This document shows positions 32,069 through 34,043 of a stretch of 34,043 nt of DNA, piece after piece; positions within the stretch are counted from its first letter, which is position 1; each line of letters opens with the position of its first letter. The notes beneath the pieces are model-generated. The model did no database searches. It saw nothing but the letters and a program-made list of their open reading frames with translations, and had not been told where the DNA came from. Origin of the DNA: Collinsella sp. (GTDB lineage Bacteria > Actinomycetota > Coriobacteriia > Coriobacteriales > Coriobacteriaceae). A program made the translations under genes and the position numbers. The stretch spans positions 9,243 to 43,285 of the forward strand of contig DXMX01000004.1 of the NCBI GenBank assembly GCA_019413955.1, written 5' to 3'.

Positions 32069-33499
32069 CTAGGCCAAATCTTCGCCGTTGGTGGCGATAA
32101 CCTTCTTGTACCAGTCAAAGCTCTTCTTCTTGGAACGCTTGAGGGTGCCGTTGCCGGCGTCGTCGCGGTCCACATAGATAAAGCCGTAGCGCTTGGACAT
32201 CTCGCCCGTACCGGCCGAGACCAGGTCGATCGGGCCCCAGGTGGTGTAGCCCAGCAGGTCAACGCCGTCCTCGGTCACCGCATCGCGCATCGCGGCAATA
32301 TGCTGACGCAGGAAGTCGATACGGTAGTCGTCGTTGATAGAACCATCCTCCTCGACAACATCCCTGGCACCCAGACCGTTCTCAACCACAAACAGCGGCT
32401 TCTGATAACGGTCGTACAGGTCATTAAGGGTGATGCGGAAGCCCAGCGGATCGATGGCCCAGCCCCACTGGCTCTCCTGCAGGTAGGGGTTCTTGGCGCC
32501 GGCGAAGGCGTTGCCCTGGGTGCGCTTGACATCGGGGTTGTCGGCACCGGCAGAGCAACGGGTGCTGTAGTAACTAAAGCTGATGAAGTCGACGGTGTTG
32601 GCAGCCAGGACCTCGCGGTCCTCGTCGGTCATGCCCACATCGATGCCCAGGCGCTCGAGTTTCTTGACGGCATAGGCCGGGTAGTAACCGCGGCTCTGGA
32701 CGTCGACGAAGAAGTAATTGTCCTGGTTGTCAAGCTGAGCCTGGCGTACATCGCCCGGACGGCAGCTGTAGGGATAGTAGGTGCCCGCGGCGAGCATGCA
32801 GCCGATCTTGACCTCGGGGTCGATCTCGTGGGCGATCTTGGTTGCCCAAGCGCTGGCGACGAGCTCGTTGTGGGCGGCCAGGTACTCGACGGCTTCCTTG
32901 TTCTCGCCCTCCTCAAAGACCAGGCCGGCACCCATAAACGGCAGGTGAAGGATCATGTTGATCTCGTTGAAGGTGAGCCAGTACTTCACCAGGCCCTTGT
33001 AGCGGGTGAAGATCGTGGTCGCGAGGTTCTTGTAGAAGTCGATGAGCTTGCGGTTGCGCCAGCCGCCGTACTCCTTGATGAGGTGGACGGGGCAGTCGAA
33101 GTGCGTGATGGTCACGAGCGGCTCGATGCCGTGCGCCTGGCACTCGCGGAACACGTCCTCGTAAAAGGCCAGGCCGGCCTCGTTGGGCTCGGCCTCGTCA
33201 CCGTTGGGGAAGATACGGGTCCAGGCCAGACTCACGCGGAAGGTCTTAAAGCCCATCTCGGCAAAGAGGGCAATGTCCTCCTTGTAGTGATGGTAGAAAT
33301 CGATGCCGGTCTGCGCGGGATAGTAATAGCCGTCCTCGAAGTCGAGCATCTTGCGCTGGCCGGAGACCACCGCGTAACGCTCCGGGCCGTGCGGCGCCAC
33401 ATCCACGTTGGCCAGGCCGCGACCGTCAACGTTGTACGCGCCCTCGCACTGGTTGGCAGCCGTCGCGCCGCCCCACAGGAAGTCATTACGGAAAGCCAT
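32069..33499 (-). CDS. 6-phospho-beta-glucosidase, glycoside hydrolase family 1
   Basis: 476 residues. The GH1 catalytic pair is present: acid/base Glu179 in TFNEIN and nucleophile Glu373 in VVENGLG. The N-terminal FLWGGATAANQCEGA is the family signature, and SKRYGFIYVD near the C-terminus is the phosphate-binding form, so the enzyme probably cleaves PTS-imported cellobiose-, arbutin- or salicin-6-phosphate in the cytoplasm. No EII transporter is adjacent. The ATG at 33499 has AGGATCGATGC before it. Promoter TTGAGT-N17-GATACT lies about 40 bases upstream. Confidence 0.93.
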   Translation of the reverse strand: MAFRNDFLWGGATAANQCEGAYNVDGRGLANVDVAPHGPERYAVVSGQRKMLDFEDGYYYPAQTGIDFYHHYKEDIALFAEMGFKTFRVSLAWTRIFPNGDEAEPNEAGLAFYEDVFRECQAHGIEPLVTITHFDCPVHLIKEYGGWRNRKLIDFYKNLATTIFTRYKGLVKYWLTFNEINMILHLPFMGAGLVFEEGENKEAVEYLAAHNELVASAWATKIAHEIDPEVKIGCMLAAGTYYPYSCRPGDVRQAQLDNQDNYFFVDVQSRGYYPAYAVKKLERLGIDVGMTDEDREVLAANTVDFISFSYYSTRCSAGADNPDVKRTQGNAFAGAKNPYLQESQWGWAIDPLGFRITLNDLYDRYQKPLFVVENGLGARDVVEEDGSINDDYRIDFLRQHIAAMRDAVTEDGVDLLGYTTWGPIDLVSAGTGEMSKRYGFIYVDRDDAGNGTLKRSKKKSFDWYKKVIATNGEDLA

Positions 33500-33535
33500 G
33501 CATCGATCCTTTCACACGCTGTTTGTCGTGGCTTC

Positions 33536-33564
33536 AGTATCCCCGTAAGCAGCGCGCCACTCAA
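33536..33564 (-). promoter_or_regulatory. promoter of the 6-phospho-beta-glucosidase gene
   Basis: On the minus strand, TTGAGT (33564-33559) and GATACT (33541-33536) are 17 bases apart. No CRE-like or antiterminator structure was obvious. Confidence 0.5.
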
Positions 33565-33662
33565 CGGCAACGGCGCAGGTCGGCACTTCTTTTCGCGCAC
33601 AGACGCCCGGCAGCCGCCCCCGTCTGACACTTTTTGATACCTGCCCGCCCAAACCGCCAACC

Positions 33663-33692
33663 ACCACAAAGGGGACAGGCACCTTTGCGGCG
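33663..33692. repeat. ACCACAAAGG hairpin with GGGGACAGG core
   Basis: ACCACAAAGG and CCTTTGCGG pair around GGACAGGCA. Related to 27439-27467 in the opposite orientation of the core. Confidence 0.6.
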
Positions 33693-33708
33693 GATTGGGC
33701 CCGGTTTG

Positions 33709-33845
33709 TCTCGATCTGTAACAGTTAGGCAGCCAAAACCGGGCCTGGTGTTACAGATCGAGATTGTTCGTTCTATCCCCTACAATTTGTCTCGATCTGT
33801 AACAGGTAGAGACGATTTAGCCCGATAGATGTTACAGATTGAGAC
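33709..33845. repeat. two tandem TCTCGATCTGTAACA hairpins
   Basis: Unit 1 (33709-33763): TCTCGATCTGTAACA with a perfect inverse, inner AGGC/GCCT. Unit 2 (33789-33845): GTCTCGATCTGTAACA with TGTTACAGATTGAGAC, where one C-G is replaced by a G-T pair. The loops are unrelated. They lie between the glucosidase promoter region and the next gene; the 33500-33853 stretch holds nothing else clear. Confidence 0.75.
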
Positions 33846-33853
33846 GGAAGATT

Positions 33854-34043
33854 CTAATCGCAGGCGATGTCGAGGTTTTTGCCGATGAGGCCTACGTAGC
33901 CGCCTTCGGCTGCCTTGGGGCTGTCGGCGTGGCAGAGAACCCACTTGTCGGCCTTCCAGTAGCAGTAGCTGTCACCGGCGGCAGGCATGTCGGCTGCAGC
34001 CTCGGGGCGCGGGCCGTTGGTGCCCGCCGGCAGCGCCACCATC
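33854..34043 (-). CDS. C-terminal part of an unrecognised protein (5' end outside window)
   Basis: At least 62 codons are open to the right edge and end with TAG at 33854. The visible sequence contains GDSYCYWKADKWVLCHADSP and GGYVGLIGKNLDIACD, with three cysteines and several aromatic residues. I do not recognise a family. The in-frame ATG at 34042 sits at the edge, so the true start is likely further right. Confidence 0.5.
   Translation of the reverse strand, partial: MVALPAGTNGPRPEAAADMPAAGDSYCYWKADKWVLCHADSPKAAEGGYVGLIGKNLDIACD

Overview
The window looks like a chromosomal stretch of a Collinsella-like gut actinobacterium (Coriobacteriia). The evidence is the high GC content, a dnaK-grpE-dnaJ-hspR heat-shock operon with an HspR-type MerR regulator, an NAD operon carrying its own NiaR repressor, a NikR-linked hyp cluster, and intergenic regions crowded with palindromic repeats. 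The genus is inferred from gene content and style; no 16S or other marker is present.

Layout. 1-817: 5' part of an aconitase-family hydratase (minus). 1088-5388: dnaK, grpE, dnaJ-like and hspR, transcribed leftward. 6046-6231: a small 2[4Fe-4S] ferredoxin (plus). 6469-10335: leftward nadA-nadB-nadC-niaR, with a promoter embedded in a 44-bp palindromic operator. 10377-12596: palindromes, a broken IS3-type orfA, and an intact 1.3-kb IS3-family element. 12593-15054: a membrane protein whose stop codon is supplied by the IS end, a truncated histidine-kinase fragment, and a hypothetical protein. 15191-15511: thioredoxin. 15733-21706: a small His-rich protein, NikR, and HypF, HypC, HypD, HypE, i.e. 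nickel-responsive control beside assembly of the Fe(CN)2CO site of [NiFe] hydrogenase; no hydrogenase subunits and no hypA/hypB are in view. 21812-24335: HAD phosphatase, lipoprotein and PTS EIIA. 24911-26083: a Fic-family protein. 26437-27117: pyrE. 27554-30322: an MgtA-type P-type ATPase behind a long structured leader with an upstream ORF. 30694-31971: an ATPase with a DUF4143-type C-terminus. 32069-33499: a GH1 6-phospho-beta-glucosidase. The right edge holds a gene fragment.

The main unexplained content is intergenic. (a) A structured element occurs three times (near 6331, 22838 and 26272), each time between convergent genes. Its outer stems differ completely in sequence yet stay complementary, while the inner stem, internal loop and a bulged A are conserved; this is the pattern of a structured RNA family or a hairpin-selected DNA repeat. 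(b) A 64-bp palindrome occurs three times, and two copies flank the fic gene. (c) Two arrays each hold three 46-50-nt hairpins. (d) Many short hairpins carry a GGGACAG/CTGTCCC-like core. (e) The mgtA leader holds a 46-codon ORF with a perfect Shine-Dalgarno, and its start region can pair over about 110 nt with a T-rich sequence just upstream of mgtA. (f) The fic gene and the DUF4143 ATPase gene are both AT-richer than their surroundings, both sit behind operator-rich promoters, and both lie between direct repeats, which suggests exchangeable cassettes.
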